DNA of 64,000 bases from QHXW01 sp035280425. GTDB lineage: Bacteria > Acidobacteriota > Terriglobia > Bryobacterales > Bryobacteraceae. The notes beneath the pieces were generated by a model. The model was given only the letters and a program-made list of their open reading frames with translations, had not been told where the DNA came from and did not search any database. Within the stretch, counting starts at the first letter, position 1; each line of letters opens with the position of its first letter. Where the stretch lies: contig DATEFW010000032.1 in NCBI GenBank assembly GCA_035280425.1, positions 1 through 64,000 on the forward strand. The letters run 5' to 3'. Positions 17,821 to 26,257 of the stretch are shown in pieces. The translations under genes and the position numbers were made by a program.

Positions 17821-17864
17821 CGTTTCCGCAGTCCGGCCGCAAGCGCGGACGTATACTGAGCCTC

Positions 17865-19301
17865 ATGTCCGCACAACTCGGCCGCCGGGAATTCCTCGCT
17901 TTGAGCGCCGCAGCGCCGCTGGCTGCGCAATCCACCACGTCGCAGATAAAGGCCGGAACGGCGCGGATCGACATAACGCCCGACCGGCCGCGCCTCTGCG
18001 CGAGCGGCGACAAACCCGATCCGCCGGTCGCTTACGCCCGCCTCCACTCCCGCTGCCTCACGTTGTTTGACGGCACGCGCCGCCTGGTCATCCTCAACTA
18101 CGATCTCAACTGCCTGGACGTCGCTACGCCCATCCTGCGCGAGCGCGTGGAGCGCGAGCTCGGTATCGCTCCTGCGTACCTCGTCCTGCTTGCCACCCAT
18201 AACCACCAGGGCCCGATCCAGATCGCCGCGGATAATTTCGATTACGGCCGCGAGCTCGCCGAAAAAATGTTCGGCATGATCCGCGAGGCCATCGCCAACG
18301 AAGACGGTCCTGTTGAGTTGCTCTTCGGCAACGGTTATGGCTACTTCACGCGCGCCCAGCGCAGCTATCCGCCCGATTACGAGATGCAGTTGCTCAAGGT
18401 CATGCGCGCGGGCCGCGTCGCGGCGCTGCTGTTCAATCACCCCACGCACCCGCAGCTCGGCCCGCGAAAGGTTTACGGCGCCTCCCACCCCGGCTTCGCG
18501 ATGGAGGAGCTGGAGGCGCAGTTTCCCGGAGCAGTGGCGATCTATGCCGATGCCTGCGGCGGCAACCAGTACACCCTGGCTCCCGAAGGCACGGCTGATC
18601 CCCTGGCCGCCTGCAAAGCGCGCGGGCACGAACTGGCCGAGGCCGCGCTGGCCATCGCCAATGGCAAGCTCGAAAATGTCACGGGTTCCCTCGAAAGCCG
18701 TCTGCAGTTGCTCGATCTGCCGCTCGACGATCCCGTTCCCTACAAACGCGCTCTCGAGCTGGCGCGCGGCGTGCCGCAAGATGTCTACTTCAAGGCGTTT
18801 CCCGATCCGCGGCGCGATACCAACTGGATTCGCGCCCTCCTCCGCCATTACAGAGAAGGCATTCCCTTTCCGAAGCAGAGTTCCGACTACATCTGCACCG
18901 ACGAAGAATTTTTGGTCACCGCGCTCGATCGGCCGCGTAAATATCCCTGCCGGTTCGTCGAGGTCCTGGGAGCGCGCATCGGCCGTTTGACGTTCCTCGC
19001 CATTCAGGGCGAGCCACTGGCGCAAATCGGCATGCGTATCAAAGAGGCGCTGCGGCCGCGCGGCCCCGCCATGGTCTTCGGCTATTTCGCCGAGCACAAT
19101 CTCTATATCCCCACGCGCGAAAACGTCCGGCTCGATCTCTACCAGGCGCAAGCGCTGCGCGTGCAGTATACCTGCCCGGTCGGCTGGTCGCTCGATGTCG
19201 AAGAACAAATGCTCAAAGGCGCCCTGGCGGTAGTGGGCGCGGAGCCGTGGGTCGATCCCCGCGCACAACCTTCTTATCCCCTGCGTAGAAATTCCATGTA
19301 A
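17865..19301 (+). CDS. Neutral/alkaline ceramidase-like hydrolase (Tat-exported)
   Basis: A 478-residue protein with a twin-arginine-like signal (GRREFLALSAAAPLAAQ). The N-terminal domain follows the neutral ceramidase pattern: KAGTARIDITPDRP, then an RRLVILNYDLNCLD segment, and LLATHNHQGP with the zinc-ligand histidines. Later conserved blocks include FNHPTHPQLG, the DACGGNQYTLAPEG loop, and FLAIQGEPLAQIG. It is shorter than full ceramidases (about 650-700 residues) and lacks their C-terminal immunoglobulin domain, as is common for PF04734 homologues in Acidobacteria and Planctomycetes. Whether it acts on sphingolipids is unknown. Confidence 0.8.
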   Translation: MSAQLGRREFLALSAAAPLAAQSTTSQIKAGTARIDITPDRPRLCASGDKPDPPVAYARLHSRCLTLFDGTRRLVILNYDLNCLDVATPILRERVERELGIAPAYLVLLATHNHQGPIQIAADNFDYGRELAEKMFGMIREAIANEDGPVELLFGNGYGYFTRAQRSYPPDYEMQLLKVMRAGRVAALLFNHPTHPQLGPRKVYGASHPGFAMEELEAQFPGAVAIYADACGGNQYTLAPEGTADPLAACKARGHELAEAALAIANGKLENVTGSLESRLQLLDLPLDDPVPYKRALELARGVPQDVYFKAFPDPRRDTNWIRALLRHYREGIPFPKQSSDYICTDEEFLVTALDRPRKYPCRFVEVLGARIGRLTFLAIQGEPLAQIGMRIKEALRPRGPAMVFGYFAEHNLYIPTRENVRLDLYQAQALRVQYTCPVGWSLDVEEQMLKGALAVVGAEPWVDPRAQPSYPLRRNSM

Positions 19302-19377
19302 GTCGAATGATAACTAAGCAAAACACTAATTACTTTGGTTATCAATATTTAACTAAATATAAGTAAGTTCATTATGT

Positions 19378-19389
19378 TATCGACTTAGT
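19378..19389 (+). promoter_or_regulatory. Shared 12-base motif upstream of the pseudokinase gene
   Basis: TATCGACTTAGT lies four bases upstream of the predicted -35 box, inside an unusually AT-rich intergenic stretch (about 19303-19400). The identical 12-mer occurs at 21965-21976 in front of the gene after the kinase pair. It is a candidate binding site for a shared regulator. Confidence 0.4.
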
Positions 19390-19393
19390 CGTA

Positions 19394-19423
19394 TTGACCC
19401 GGTAGCCATCCCGTTCGTACAAT
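19394..19423 (+). promoter_or_regulatory. Predicted sigma70-type promoter for the kinase pair
   Basis: TTGACC (19394-19399) and TACAAT (19418-19423) are separated by 18 bases, about 50 bases upstream of the pseudokinase start. Both boxes match the housekeeping consensus well for this GC-rich sequence. Confidence 0.55.
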
Positions 19424-19472
19424 CAGAATGGTTCGCCAGTTGCACGGTCATTACTACTAAGGCTGAGGCTGC

Positions 19473-20615
19473 ATGACATTTGAGATTGGCAAAACGGTCG
19501 CCGGTTACGAAATTGTCGAGGTCCTCGGCAGTTCTCAAGCAGGCGTTGCATACAAAGTAAGAAATGTCTTTGCGCAGCGCTTCGAAATTCTGAAGGTCCT
19601 GCCGAAGACCGTGCAGGACGACGAACAGCAGGTGGCCCGTTTTCTGCGTGAGATCAAGGTTCACGCCCGCCTGGTCCATCCCAACATCGTCACTTTCTAC
19701 AACGCGCGGGAAATCGAAGGCCAGCTCGTGATGACCACCGAATTCGTTCCCGGCGTCACCGTCACCGAGCGTCTTCAGGTCGGGCCTATCGTGTGGCGCG
19801 ATGCCGTGCGCTATGCCGGCCACGCGCTCTCGGCTCTCGAGTACGCGCATGCCAACGGGGTGGTGCACCGCGGGCTGAGTGCGTCGAGCCTGATCATCAC
19901 CACTGAAGGCATCGTGAGGTTAGGCGGATTTGGCTTGGCCAAAGCTATCACCGATCCGCAGCTCACCGCCGTCGGCACCGTGGTCGGCGCGCTCCGTTAC
20001 ATCTCTCCCGAACAGGTAAAAGGTCTGGCTGTCGATGCGCGCTCGGATCTTTATTCGCTCGGCGTGATTCTCTACGAGATGCTGACCGGCAAGCTCCCCT
20101 TTGTCTCGAAGGGACAGTTCGAGATGATGCTCGCGCATGTCAACGCCACTCCCAAAAACCCAAGCGAGGTAAATGCCGAAGTTCCCCGCGAGCTTGGCGA
20201 TATTGTTCTCAAAGCGCTCGCCAAGGAACCGGCCGACCGTTTTCAAACCGCGCAGGATTTCCGCGTGGCGCTCGAAGCAACCGGCGGAAGCCTGGGCGAA
20301 TCGCCCGCGAGCGTCTCCGCGGTCTCACCCGTTCTTACCGCGCCTTCGGACGGCAGTTATCAGCCGGTACTCGGCGTTGCAGCTCAGGCCGCAACTGCGC
20401 CGGAACCGGAACAACACCAGACGGCCGCGGCAGCGAGCGCATCCTCACACGCGCATACCGCAGACGCCGCGCCGGCTAATGACGTAATGGCATCCCCATC
20501 CGGGTTTGCGGACTTTTTTCTTTCCAAGGTTGGAATTTCGCTCGCAACATGCGTCCTCACATTCCTCCTCGGTTCGGTTCTGCTGCTGGCTTTATTGGCC
20601 GTGAAACGGCCGTAA
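19473..20615 (+). CDS. Membrane-anchored Ser/Thr pseudokinase
   Basis: A 380-residue protein with a PknB-type kinase fold over residues 10-270, a low-complexity Ala/Ser/His linker (about 275-345), and a C-terminal membrane segment (VGISLATCVLTFLLGSVLLL). The strand-3 lysine (Lys41) and helix-C glutamate (Glu60) are kept. The catalytic loop is degenerate: HRD has become HRG (Gly134 for Asp), the metal-binding asparagine is serine (Ser139), and DFG is GFG (Gly152 for Asp). The glycine loop is also altered (LGSSQAGVAY). The activation-segment motif SPEQVKG and the structural RSDLYSLG helix remain, so the fold is probably intact. By established kinase rules it should not transfer phosphate by the usual mechanism. 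It aligns residue for residue with the active kinase downstream and is probably a regulator or scaffold for it. Confidence 0.87.
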   Translation: MTFEIGKTVAGYEIVEVLGSSQAGVAYKVRNVFAQRFEILKVLPKTVQDDEQQVARFLREIKVHARLVHPNIVTFYNAREIEGQLVMTTEFVPGVTVTERLQVGPIVWRDAVRYAGHALSALEYAHANGVVHRGLSASSLIITTEGIVRLGGFGLAKAITDPQLTAVGTVVGALRYISPEQVKGLAVDARSDLYSLGVILYEMLTGKLPFVSKGQFEMMLAHVNATPKNPSEVNAEVPRELGDIVLKALAKEPADRFQTAQDFRVALEATGGSLGESPASVSAVSPVLTAPSDGSYQPVLGVAAQAATAPEPEQHQTAAAASASSHAHTADAAPANDVMASPSGFADFFLSKVGISLATCVLTFLLGSVLLLALLAVKRP

Positions 20616-20663
20616 GGATTTTTTCGGGCGGCCGGTAGTTACCGCCCGTCTTCAGGATGTTCG

Positions 20664-21944
20664 ATGAGTTTTGCTATTGGCGATATCGTCGGGAATTACA
20701 AGATCGTTGCCACCGTCGGCAGCGGCGCCATGGGCGAGGTTTTTGAAGTCGAACACCTGATCACCAGGCGCATCGAAGCCATGAAGGTCATCGCTGCCGA
20801 TGCGCAGAGCACGCCTGAGAAGGATCAGCGCTTCCTCCGCGAAATTCAGCTCCAGGCCCGGCTCAGCCACCCGAATATCGCTGCGGTTCATAACGCCTTC
20901 CGAGAAAACGGGCACCTGGTGCTGATCATGGAACTGATCCACGGCAAATCCCTGCGCACCCTGCTGGAAGATGGAAAACCGCCGCTACCCATCAGTCTCG
21001 AATACGCCTGCCAGGCTCTCGCCGCACTCGATTACGGCCACACCCGCGGCATCGTGCATCGCGATATCTCTCCCTCAAATATGCTGGTCACCGAAAACGG
21101 CACGCTCAAGCTGACGGATTTCGGCGTGGCGAAATCCTCGACCGACATTCGCCTGACCCAGACCGGCGCGTTGATCGGTTCGCTCTACTACACCTCCCCC
21201 GAGCAGGTGAAGGGCAGCGAAGTGATCGACGCGCGCAGCGATATTTACTCGTTAGGCGCCGTGCTCTATGAACTCGCCACCGGCGCCAAGCTGTTCGATT
21301 CCGAGAATCCGTTCACCCTGATGCTCGCGCACGTCGAGCAGCCCCCGCCCGTTCCCAGCCAGGTCGAGCCTACCCTGTCCCACGAGGTCGACGAAGTCCT
21401 GCTCAAAGCTCTCGAAAAGGATCCGGAAAGGCGCTTTCAGTCCGCGGAATTATTTCGCTGCGCTCTTGAAGCGGTGCGCGACGGTGTGAGAGGGCGGCGC
21501 AGAGCGCTGGCTCTCATCGAAGGCCGGTCGCGGCGCGACGCATCTCGGACCGAAGCCGCGCCCTCGCTGCCAACACCCGACAGCATTCCCCAAGCCGCGC
21601 CCGCAATCCGCCAATTGCCAAAACTTCGCCGGCTGCTTGACGCGAAATTTATTTGGGCCGCAGCCGCCCTCATCTTCGCGATGCTCTTCTCGCATTCCTG
21701 GAAAAATCCGGCTGCGAACATCGAAGGTCCCGATTACGCCGGCTTACCGATCGTATGGCCTGCGGAACGCCTTCCCGTCCAGCAAGCCAGTAACTATCCG
21801 GCTGCAAGCCCACCACGCGCCGCCCGCAGCCGTCTTAACTCTACGCAAGACACTTATCCCAAGAAAAACCGCGGCATCTTCCGGCGCACCATGAGCCGCA
21901 TCGTGCATCCTGTTCATCGCACAGCCGATGCCACACAGCCTTAA
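20664..21944 (+). CDS. Membrane-anchored Ser/Thr protein kinase (PknB-type)
   Basis: A 426-residue eukaryotic-like kinase. All catalytic elements are present: glycine loop VGSGAMGEVF, Lys41, helix-C Glu60, the catalytic loop HRDISPSN (Asp134, Asn139), DFG at 152-154 and SPEQVKG. A cytoplasmic linker leads to a single membrane segment (FIWAAAALIFAMLFSHSW, about residues 328-345) and a short basic periplasmic tail without PASTA or other sensor repeats. It lies 48 bases after the pseudokinase, in the same direction. Its substrates are unknown; the pilus/secretion assembly genes downstream are candidates by position. Confidence 0.93.
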   Translation: MSFAIGDIVGNYKIVATVGSGAMGEVFEVEHLITRRIEAMKVIAADAQSTPEKDQRFLREIQLQARLSHPNIAAVHNAFRENGHLVLIMELIHGKSLRTLLEDGKPPLPISLEYACQALAALDYGHTRGIVHRDISPSNMLVTENGTLKLTDFGVAKSSTDIRLTQTGALIGSLYYTSPEQVKGSEVIDARSDIYSLGAVLYELATGAKLFDSENPFTLMLAHVEQPPPVPSQVEPTLSHEVDEVLLKALEKDPERRFQSAELFRCALEAVRDGVRGRRRALALIEGRSRRDASRTEAAPSLPTPDSIPQAAPAIRQLPKLRRLLDAKFIWAAAALIFAMLFSHSWKNPAANIEGPDYAGLPIVWPAERLPVQQASNYPAASPPRAARSRLNSTQDTYPKKNRGIFRRTMSRIVHPVHRTADATQP

Positions 21945-21964
21945 CTCCCGAGTTTTATACTAAC

Positions 21965-21976
21965 TATCGACTTAGT
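21965..21976 (+). promoter_or_regulatory. Second copy of the shared 12-base motif
   Basis: The same TATCGACTTAGT as at 19378-19389, 76 bases upstream of the ATG of the small zinc protein. A TATAAT (22034-22039) between them could be a -10 box, but no good -35 box is spaced correctly. Confidence 0.35.
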
Positions 21977-22052
21977 GACTCCGCTACCCAAAGTTACTAA
22001 AGAAAAACCTGCGATTCGGTAACTTGCACTCTGTATAATATACTTGGCAATC

Positions 22053-22436
22053 ATGCGGAGAATCCGCTGCGTGTACTGCGGGAGTAAGTACTGGCGCCCT
22101 TTGAAGTGGCTCGGCGACGGCGAATTCTGCTGTCCGGAGCATCGCGACTTATATCAGGGCCGCCTCCGCAAAATAGCTGTCCATTTGACCGACGATCAGA
22201 GTCTTCCCGAACCCCTTCTGGAATCCGAAGACCCGGATGTTCAGCCGGCGCCCGTGCCGGATGCGAAGCCCGAGCCCGCCCCGCCCCGCCTCGCCGCATT
22301 TGCGCCCGTCGTGAAGGATTTCTCGATAGCCGCGCCGCTCGAGCACACGCGCGCCATCACCGATTCCCTTCCCGCAGCCTTCGAGACTCACGCCCGCATC
22401 AAGCGCTGGGGCCTGCGCATGCGCTTCCGGCACTAG
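22053..22436 (+). CDS. Small zinc-finger-like protein upstream of gspE
   Basis: A 127-residue protein from the ATG at 22053; a TTG at 22044 would add three residues. The N-terminus MRRIRCVYCGSKYWRPLKWL followed by FCCPEHR gives a CxxC...CCxxH arrangement typical of a single zinc site. The remainder is Pro/Glu-rich and then basic (ARIKRWGLRMRFRH at the C-terminus), probably flexible. I recognise no named family. Its position between the kinase and gspE, with the same orientation, hints at a role in regulating the assembly locus. Confidence 0.6.
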   Translation: MRRIRCVYCGSKYWRPLKWLGDGEFCCPEHRDLYQGRLRKIAVHLTDDQSLPEPLLESEDPDVQPAPVPDAKPEPAPPRLAAFAPVVKDFSIAAPLEHTRAITDSLPAAFETHARIKRWGLRMRFRH

Positions 22437-22603
22437 GCCGGCCGGTAAAGCCAATCAAGGGCTACGCCGCGCGAGGGGGATGGGATGGCGAGTGCCCTGG
22501 GTACCCGCACCGGCTCCCCAAACCGTCCAAAAAATCCCCTCCACGCCCCCGCCCCGTTCTGCGTCTACCATTTGAAGAGGCCATTTGTGTCTCTCGTTGC
22601 TCT

Positions 22604-24226
22604 ATGGCCACCGACCGCGTAAAAATTCTCGATCCCACCGCCGAAGCCGCCGAAGCCAAGGCCATCGCCGCGCGCTACCGCTGCGATTACGTCGACCTCC
22701 GCGAAGCCTCCATCGACCATGAACTGTTCCGCTCCATTCCGGTCGATCTGATGTTCCGCTACAACTTCGTGCCCATGCGCGCCCAAAACGGCACGCTCGA
22801 TATCGCCCTCGCCGATCCCCGCAACCTCAACATGATCGACGAGCTTTCGCTGCTGCTCAATAAAAAGCTGCGCATCAAGGTCGCCACGCTGTCCCAGATC
22901 GCCGAGCTGCTCAAGAAAACCGAGCAATCCCAGCGCGTGCTCGAAGAAGTCACCGAAGGCTTTACTCTAGATGTGGTCGGCGAAGAGGAAAACGCCGACG
23001 AAACCCTTTCCATCGACAAGCTCACCGCCGCCGACAGCGACATCGCTCCGGTCATCAAGCTGGTCGATACCACCATCTTCAACGCCCTCGAGCGCCGCGC
23101 CAGCGACATTCATATCGAATCGCGCGACCAGGAAGTCGCCATCAAGTATCGCATCGATGGCGTCCTGCACTACGCCATGCCGCCCATCGCCAAGGACTGG
23201 CATTCCACCATCCTTTCGCGCATCAAGGTCATGAGCGAGCTCGATATCGCCGAGCGCCGCGTCCCCCAGGACGGCCGCTTCCGCGTGCGTTACAAAAACC
23301 GTCTCATCGATTTCCGCGTGTCCATCATGCCCACCATCCATGGCGAAGACGCCGTGCTCCGCGTGCTCGACAAGGAATCCATGAGCGAGAAATTCGCCAA
23401 GCTTTCACTCGAAGTCGTGGGATTTTCCGACGCGGACCTGACCAAGTTCCGGCGCTACATCACGGAGCCTTACGGCATGGTGCTGGTGACGGGGCCGACA
23501 GGGTCGGGCAAGACCACTACCCTTTACGCTGCGCTCTCCGAGATTAAGAACGACGAGGACAAGATTGTCACCATCGAGGACCCGGTCGAGTACCAGATCA
23601 AAGGCATCACCCAGATCCCGGTCAACGAGAAAAAAGGTCTCACTTTCGCGCGCGGACTGCGCTCCATTCTGCGCCACGACCCCGACAAGATCATGGTGGG
23701 CGAAATCCGCGACCAGGAAACCGCGCAGATCGCCATCAACTCGGCGCTCACCGGCCACTTGGTCTTCACCACCGTCCACGCCAATAACGTGCTCGACGTG
23801 CTCGGCCGATTCTTGAACATGGGCGTCGAGCCGTACAACTTCGTCTCCGCCCTCAACTGCATCCTGGCCCAGCGCCTCGTCCGCGTCATCTGCGATTTCT
23901 GCCGTAAGCAAGTGCAGTATCCGGATTCCTACCTCGTCGAAAGCGGCCTCAATCCCGCCGAGTGGCGAAGCGTCCCCATGTATGAAGGCTCCGGCTGCTT
24001 TGAATGCGGCGGCACGGGCTTCCGCGGCCGCACCGCCATCCACGAATTGCTCGATCTCACCGAGCGCATCCGTGAAATGATTCTCGACAAGCGGCCTACT
24101 TCGGAAATCAAGCGCGTCTCCCGCGAAGAGGGCATGACCTTTCTCCGCGAATCCGCGCTGCTCAAAGTGAAGAATGGCACCACCACGCTCAAAGAAATCA
24201 ACAAGGTCACCTTCATCGAGGGTTAG
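22604..24226 (+). CDS. gspE: Type IV pilus/type II secretion assembly ATPase (PilB/GspE)
   Basis: A 540-residue protein from the ATG at 22604. The frame runs further upstream, but through the zinc-protein gene, and the family N-terminus begins here. Domains: an N-terminal T2SSE domain (about 1-115), the N2 domain (about 150-270) with ASDIHIE and GVLHYAMP, and the C-terminal RecA-like ATPase with Walker A GPTGSGKTTT (near 297), Asp box TIEDPVEYQI, Walker B IMVGEIRDQE (near 365) and the His box TVHANN. Four cysteines in CDFC and CFECGGTGF (about 429-468) form the zinc site of GspE/PilB proteins. It powers pseudopilus or pilus extension. It is followed closely by pilM. Confidence 0.94.
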   Translation: MATDRVKILDPTAEAAEAKAIAARYRCDYVDLREASIDHELFRSIPVDLMFRYNFVPMRAQNGTLDIALADPRNLNMIDELSLLLNKKLRIKVATLSQIAELLKKTEQSQRVLEEVTEGFTLDVVGEEENADETLSIDKLTAADSDIAPVIKLVDTTIFNALERRASDIHIESRDQEVAIKYRIDGVLHYAMPPIAKDWHSTILSRIKVMSELDIAERRVPQDGRFRVRYKNRLIDFRVSIMPTIHGEDAVLRVLDKESMSEKFAKLSLEVVGFSDADLTKFRRYITEPYGMVLVTGPTGSGKTTTLYAALSEIKNDEDKIVTIEDPVEYQIKGITQIPVNEKKGLTFARGLRSILRHDPDKIMVGEIRDQETAQIAINSALTGHLVFTTVHANNVLDVLGRFLNMGVEPYNFVSALNCILAQRLVRVICDFCRKQVQYPDSYLVESGLNPAEWRSVPMYEGSGCFECGGTGFRGRTAIHELLDLTERIREMILDKRPTSEIKRVSREEGMTFLRESALLKVKNGTTTLKEINKVTFIEG

Positions 24227-24232
24227 CGCGGC

Positions 24233-25126
24233 ATGAGTCTTTTGCATTTCGTGTCCTCCATCTGGCAAGATCCGCCCCCGGCCTACGCCTTCGAGCTCTC
24301 GGAGGCGGGCATCGCCATGGCCCGCACCGGCCGCAATCCCGAATTCGATTTCCGCCCGCTCCAGCCCGGCGTGATTTCCGTTTCTCCGCTGCGCGACAAC
24401 ATTCAGGATCCCGATCGGTTTACGCAGGCCGTGCGCTCGTTGATTCCTCCGAATGGAACCCGCAAGCGCCGCGATGCCGCCCTGATCCTTCCCGACGCCT
24501 GCGCCCGCGTCTCGGTTCTGGATTTTGACGATTTCCCTTCCGACTCGAATGAGCAGTTGTCTCTCGTGCGCTTCCGGCTGAAGAAAAGCGTGCCTTATGA
24601 CGTTGAATCCGCCGCGCTCAGCTACCACGCGCAGGTAAGCTCGGATCACGGAAAAAAGTTCGATGTCGTGGTCGCGGTTGCACCGGTCGAAATTGTCTCC
24701 CGTTACGAGGCGCCCTTCCGCTCGGCCTCCGTGGAGCCGGGCTTCGTGACGACGTCCGCGCTGGCATCGCTTGAGCTCGTGAATGAGCGCGGAACCATCG
24801 TGGTCGCCAAGCTGAGCGGCCGCATTCTGACCATCCTGGTTCTGAAAAACGGCGTGCTCAAGCTGGTCCGCTCGCTCGAGCTGGCCGGCGCCGAAACCAG
24901 CGAGATGGCTGCGGATCTTTATCCCACCCTCGTCTATATCGAAGACAATCTCGGCGCGAAAGCCGAAAAGCTTCTCCTCGCCGGATTCGGCCGGTTCGCA
25001 GCGGAGGCCCGCAGCCGGTTCGCCGCGGAGCTCGCGCTGCCGGTCGAAAATGTTCCCTCCCCGGCCGGCGTTGCCGGGGAAAACAACCTGGGTTTGCTCG
25101 GTTATCTCCAGTCCGTCGCGCATTGA
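24233..25126 (+). CDS. pilM: PilM-like inner-membrane platform protein
   Basis: A 297-residue protein with an actin/FtsA-like layout as in PilM: FELSEAGIAMARTGR (strand 1 and turn), ALILPDACARVSVLDFDDFP, the SLVRFRLKKSVPYDVESAAL segment, and a C-terminal half with KLLLAGFGRFAAEA. PilM is cytoplasmic and binds the N-terminus of PilN, linking the ATPase to the inner-membrane ring. It starts six bases after gspE and its TGA overlaps the upstream region of pilN. Sequence is divergent from proteobacterial PilM; gene order supports the call. Confidence 0.82.
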   Translation: MSLLHFVSSIWQDPPPAYAFELSEAGIAMARTGRNPEFDFRPLQPGVISVSPLRDNIQDPDRFTQAVRSLIPPNGTRKRRDAALILPDACARVSVLDFDDFPSDSNEQLSLVRFRLKKSVPYDVESAALSYHAQVSSDHGKKFDVVVAVAPVEIVSRYEAPFRSASVEPGFVTTSALASLELVNERGTIVVAKLSGRILTILVLKNGVLKLVRSLELAGAETSEMAADLYPTLVYIEDNLGAKAEKLLLAGFGRFAAEARSRFAAELALPVENVPSPAGVAGENNLGLLGYLQSVAH

Positions 25127-25128
25127 AT

Positions 25129-25695
25129 ATGAAATTGCCGCTTAATCTCGCCAGCCGCCCGTTCCGTAAAGACCGGCCTGTTTTGGTCGCTTCGGCCCTG
25201 GTGGGGCTTTTGATGCTCGGCTCGCTCGGGCTGCTGGTCTCTCTCGCTTTAGCCGACCGCAAGCGCTCCGCCCACACCCGCCATGACATCGATCGCATCG
25301 ATCAGCAGCTTGCCCGCACCGCTGCCGCCCAGGCGCAGCTCGATACCGTCCTGCGCCGTCCGGATAACGCCGAGGTTTTCGAGCGCAGTCTGTTCTTGAA
25401 TGAGCTGCTCTATCGCAAAGGCATCAGTTGGACACGCGTCTTCGCCGATCTCGAAAAAACTCTGCCGCCTAACGTGCGCCTCATCAATATCCGCCCGCAG
25501 GTCGTGTCCGAAAATCAGGTCTATCTCGAGATGACCGTGGGCGCCGAATCGCCCCAGCCCGTAGTCGACTTCTTTGTCCGTCTGGAATCTTCCGAGGTCT
25601 TCGGCGCGACCACACTCTATACTTTCCTGCCGCCCTCGCAGACCGAGCCGCTCTATCGCTACCGTTTAAGCGTGAACTATGCCCAGAAACTTTGA
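25129..25695 (+). CDS. pilN: PilN-like assembly protein
   Basis: A 188-residue bitopic protein. A short cytoplasmic start, LPLNLASRPFRKDRP, resembles the PilM-binding INLLP-like motif of PilN. A membrane segment follows (about 18-40), then a coiled coil (HDIDRIDQQLARTAAAQAQL) and a ferredoxin-like periplasmic domain. The ATG at 25129 is preferred over a TTG at 25123. The 3' end overlaps pilO by 17 bases. Confidence 0.8.
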   Translation: MKLPLNLASRPFRKDRPVLVASALVGLLMLGSLGLLVSLALADRKRSAHTRHDIDRIDQQLARTAAAQAQLDTVLRRPDNAEVFERSLFLNELLYRKGISWTRVFADLEKTLPPNVRLINIRPQVVSENQVYLEMTVGAESPQPVVDFFVRLESSEVFGATTLYTFLPPSQTEPLYRYRLSVNYAQKL

Positions 25696-26257
25696 TCTTC
25701 GCGCACACATGAAAGACCGCCGCACGCGCGTGCGGATAGGGCTGGGCGTCCTGCTGGTAGCCAATCTCGCGGCCGCAGCCGTCGCGTTTCACCCGTTCGG
25801 GGGTTCTCCGGAAGATCTCGCGCGCGAGCTCGAATCCAAGCAGTTCCAGCTCACCCAGAACCTCCAGCACCTCAAGCACACGCGCGACCTGGTGGGCAAA
25901 GTCGAGCAGGCCAAACTCGAGGGCGATAAATTTCTAGATCAGTACACCATGAAGCGCCGAACGGCATTTTCCACGCTGATCGGCGAAGTGAATCGCATGG
26001 CCGTCGATTCCGGCATGAAGCCCAAAGAATCGTCCTATGGGCTCGAGGCTGTCACCGGCTCCGACACCATCGAGCAGTTGACCATCTCTTCGAATTATGA
26101 GGGCAGTTACGCCAGCCTGACCAAGTTCGTCAACATGCTCGACCGCTCGCCGCGATTCCTCATCATCGAGAGCATGCAGGCCACGCCGCAGCCTTCCGGC
26201 GTGCTGGGCGTCAACGTCAAGCTCGACACTTTTGTGCGGGAAGCAGGCAAATCATGA
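25679..26257 (+). CDS. pilO: PilO-like assembly protein
   Basis: A 192-residue protein with one membrane segment (RIGLGVLLVANLAAAAVAF), a coiled coil (about 45-85) and a C-terminal domain with EGSYASLTKFVNMLDRSPRF and IIESMQATPQ, the characteristic PilO-type helix and strand. PilO pairs with PilN in the periplasmic alignment complex. It overlaps both neighbours (pilN by 17 bases, the next gene by 4), so it is part of one transcript. Confidence 0.8.
   Translation: MPRNFDLRAHMKDRRTRVRIGLGVLLVANLAAAAVAFHPFGGSPEDLARELESKQFQLTQNLQHLKHTRDLVGKVEQAKLEGDKFLDQYTMKRRTAFSTLIGEVNRMAVDSGMKPKESSYGLEAVTGSDTIEQLTISSNYEGSYASLTKFVNMLDRSPRFLIIESMQATPQPSGVLGVNVKLDTFVREAGKS

Noticed and set aside
23405..25123. 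572-codon minus-strand frame opposite gspE and pilM
   Set aside because: Antisense shadow of two well-supported genes; no recognisable domain.
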